Source of the DNA: Acidimicrobiales bacterium | Lineage (GTDB): Bacteria; Actinomycetota; Acidimicrobiia; Acidimicrobiales; Aldehydirespiratoraceae | Direction: 5' to 3' | Assembly (NCBI GenBank): GCA_021604885.1 | Contig: BQJV01000160.1 | Coordinates: 1-7,265, forward strand | Length of the DNA stretch: 7,265 nucleotides | Shown: piece after piece, positions 5,512-7,265 of the stretch | Position numbering within the stretch: position 1 is the first letter of the stretch | Layout of the letters: every line of letters starts with the position of its first letter | The notes under the pieces: model-generated | What the model was told of the DNA's origin: nothing | Database searches by the model: none | What the model saw: the letters and a program-made list of their open reading frames with translations, nothing else | Translations under genes and position numbers: made by a program

Positions 5512-6936
5512 ATGGCCATCACCGATCGTCCCGAAGGAACCGACCTCGACCTGACCACGGTCGACGTCGCCGCTGTCGTCGAGGGCGTGCGCGCCGTGTA
5601 CGACTCCGGGCGCACGAAGCCGATGGCATGGCGGCTCGAACAGCTCGACGGACTCGTCCGCATGCTCAAGATGGAGGGTGCCCGCTTCGAGGAGGCGCTG
5701 GCGCTTGACCTCGGCAAGCCCGCCATCGAGGGGTTCGCGGCCGACGTCGGCTCGACGGCCAGTGAGATCGCCGGGATGCGCAAGAACGCCCCGAAGTACG
5801 CCAAGCCCCGCAAAGCCCGCCTGCCGATGGCCTCGCAGCCCGGCAAGGGCTACATCATCCCGGAGCCGCTCGGTGTCGCCCTGATCGTCGCCCCGTGGAA
5901 CTACCCGGTCCAGCTCCTGCTGCTCCCGATGGCCGCAGCCCTCGCTGCCGGCAACGCCGTGATCGCCAAGCCGTCCGAAGTCGCGGGCGCCACGAGCAAC
6001 CTGCTCGCCGAGCTGATCCCGCGCTATTGCGACCCCGAGGCCATCGCCGTAATCGAGGGCGACGTGGCCGTCGCCACCGACCTGCTCGAGCAGCGCTTCG
6101 ACCACATCTTCTACACAGGCTCCACCGACGTCGGTCGTATCGTCTACCAGGCCGCGGCCCGTCACCTCACGCCCGTCACGCTCGAGCTGGGCGGCAAGAG
6201 CCCGGTGCTCGTCGACGACTCCGCCAACATCGAGGTCACCGGTCGTCGCCTCGCATGGGGCAAGTGGCTCAACGCCGGCCAGACCTGTGTGGCCCCGGAC
6301 TACGTCCTCGTCACCGAGAAGAACCGTGATGCCCTCGTGGACAGCATGAAGACCGCGTTCGACGAGTTCAGCGGCGGCAAGGGCACCAAGGACAACAAGG
6401 ACTTCGGTTCGATCGTCACCGATCGCCACGCGGGCCGACTCGAGGGACTGCTCGCCGACCATGGCGGCACCGTCGCCTTCGGCGGCGACGTCGACGTGGA
6501 CGCGAAATACGTCGAGCCGACCGTGATCGTCGATCCGGCCAAGGACTCGAAGATCATGCAGGAGGAGATCTTCGGACCCCTCCTCCCCGTCATCACCGTC
6601 GAGTCGATGACCGAAGCCGTCGAGATCGTGAACGGGCGGGAGAAGCCCCTCGCCCTCTATGTGTTCGCCGAGGATGCCGAGAAGGCCGAGGAGCTCATCG
6701 GCTCGACCACCTCGGGTGGCGCGTGCGTCAACCATGTCGTGCTCCACATCACCCCGCCCGACCTGCCCTTCGGTGGCGTCGGCGAGTCCGGCACCGGCCG
6801 CTACCACGGCCGTTCCGGCTTCGACACGTTCTCCAACCTGAAGTCGGTCATGAAGAAGCCGACCAAGATGGACCCGAAGATGCTCTACCCGCCCTACACG
6901 GCGCGGAAAGAGAAGATGATCCGGAAGTTCATCTGA
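5512..6936 (+). CDS. NAD(P)-dependent aldehyde dehydrogenase, class 3 (ALDH3-like)
   Basis: A soluble 474-residue enzyme, normal length for the family, oxidising an aldehyde to the acid with NAD(P)+. Motifs in order: VAPWNYP (126-132, with N130 stabilising the intermediate), KPSE (153-156, cofactor ribose/phosphate contact), FYTGSTDVGR (200-209, nucleotide loop), LELGGKSP (224-231, with E225 the general base), NAGQTC (254-259, with C259 the nucleophile), EEIFGPLLPV (351-360), and the class 3-typical LPFGGVGESGTGRYHGRSGFDTFSN (418-442). The ending LYPPYTARKEKM (458-469) also matches ALDH3 proteins, which act on medium- to long-chain or aromatic aldehydes (fatty or coniferyl aldehyde dehydrogenases). 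There is no C-terminal membrane anchor as in the animal microsomal enzyme, so it is cytoplasmic. The ATG at 5512 follows a 60-base gap. The next gene overlaps its stop, implying co-transcription. The substrate is not determinable from sequence. Confidence 0.97.
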   Translation: MAITDRPEGTDLDLTTVDVAAVVEGVRAVYDSGRTKPMAWRLEQLDGLVRMLKMEGARFEEALALDLGKPAIEGFAADVGSTASEIAGMRKNAPKYAKPRKARLPMASQPGKGYIIPEPLGVALIVAPWNYPVQLLLLPMAAALAAGNAVIAKPSEVAGATSNLLAELIPRYCDPEAIAVIEGDVAVATDLLEQRFDHIFYTGSTDVGRIVYQAAARHLTPVTLELGGKSPVLVDDSANIEVTGRRLAWGKWLNAGQTCVAPDYVLVTEKNRDALVDSMKTAFDEFSGGKGTKDNKDFGSIVTDRHAGRLEGLLADHGGTVAFGGDVDVDAKYVEPTVIVDPAKDSKIMQEEIFGPLLPVITVESMTEAVEIVNGREKPLALYVFAEDAEKAEELIGSTTSGGACVNHVVLHITPPDLPFGGVGESGTGRYHGRSGFDTFSNLKSVMKKPTKMDPKMLYPPYTARKEKMIRKFI

Positions 6937-7265
6937 GCACCGATCAGCTCCGTCGACACGAGTCGTCGACCTACTCACAGAACGGCGAGGACGGCATCCT
7001 CGCCGCCCTCTTCGCCGCCATCGGCACGACCAATCGCCGGTTCGTCGAGTTCGGCGTGGGCGAGATGGGCGCGGAGTGCAACACCCGGCTCCTGATCGAG
7101 CAGGGGTGGACGGGTCTACGGATGGACGGCATGGACCAGCCGGGCCCGACGGACATCCACCAGGAGTTCATCACGGCCGAGAACATCGACGAGCTGTTCG
7201 TGCGCTACGGCGTGCCGGACGACTTCGATCTGCTGTCGATCGACATCGACTCCAACGACTACTGG
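6933..7265 (+). CDS. FkbM-like SAM-dependent methyltransferase family protein, 5' part (runs off the window)
   Basis: An open frame in phase with 6933 continues to the last base, giving 111 residues with no stop. Family features are YSQNGEDGIL (14-23), RFVEFGVGEMGAECNTRLL (36-54, the motif I region of an FkbM-like fold), QGWTGLRMDG (57-66) and DLLSIDIDSNDYW (99-111). Proteins of this kind resemble O-methyltransferases acting on glycans or natural products, though many are uncharacterised. The conserved SQNGEDG block begins well before the first in-frame ATG or GTG, and none occurs upstream for at least 90 bases. CTG at 6933 is therefore the likely start, overlapping the dehydrogenase stop as CTGA, with GGAAG (6923-6927) five bases upstream as a plausible ribosome site. 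Coupling to the dehydrogenase is inferred. The C-terminal part of the catalytic domain is not visible. Confidence 0.85.
   Translation, partial: MSTDQLRRHESSTYSQNGEDGILAALFAAIGTTNRRFVEFGVGEMGAECNTRLLIEQGWTGLRMDGMDQPGPTDIHQEFITAENIDELFVRYGVPDDFDLLSIDIDSNDYW

Noticed and set aside
5194..6978. Antisense open frame of about 594 codons opposite the PIN and aldehyde dehydrogenase genes
   Set aside because: The sense strand encodes a complete enzyme with all catalytic motifs. The antisense frame crosses three gene boundaries and reflects GC bias at third positions.

Overview
The window is GC-rich, densely coding DNA with a strong G/C preference at third codon positions. Three features suggest a high-GC actinomycete: Thr/Ser-rich linkers behind lipoprotein signal peptides, apparently leaderless start sites, and a GTGA-coupled AbrB/PIN pair. 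My best guess is a free-living Acidimicrobiia-type lineage, inferred from style only because no marker gene is present. I see no rRNA, tRNA, CRISPR array, insertion sequence or phage gene.

Layout, left to right. (1) 1-1056 (+): a membrane-anchored, cysteine-rich protein with a probable permuted papain-like His/Cys domain; its 5' end coincides with the window edge. (2) 1067-2230 (+): a lipoprotein with a 13-residue threonine run and an unrecognised exported domain. (3) 2257-3231 (-): an isopenicillin N synthase-like Fe(II)/2-oxoglutarate oxygenase, convergent with gene 2. (4) 3284-4744 (+): a second lipoprotein, divergent from the oxygenase. It is built from two copies of a roughly 200-residue domain, each with two Asp-rich calcium-type loops and six matching cysteines. 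(5-6) 4787-5023 and 5020-5451 (+): an AbrB/MazE-type DNA-binding protein and a PIN-like protein, overlapping by four bases and preceded by an inverted repeat. (7) 5512-6936 (+): a class 3-type aldehyde dehydrogenase with all catalytic motifs. (8) 6933-7265+ (+): the start of an FkbM-like methyltransferase-family protein. It seems to begin at a CTG codon overlapping the dehydrogenase stop and runs off the window.

No single pathway ties the window together. The oxygenase and dehydrogenase are soluble redox enzymes of unknown substrate. The two lipoproteins and the anchored gene 1 product are envelope-associated. The AbrB/PIN pair is a self-contained toxin-antitoxin-like module, and the last gene probably begins a different functional block, perhaps surface glycan or small-molecule modification.

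The observations most worth following are: the duplicated six-cysteine lipoprotein; a repeated TAGCnT-N6/7-ATG arrangement that predicts leaderless transcripts for three genes; the inverted repeat in the AbrB/PIN promoter together with the atypical PIN active site; and the likely CTG start of the last gene. I do not see a clearly new multi-gene system.
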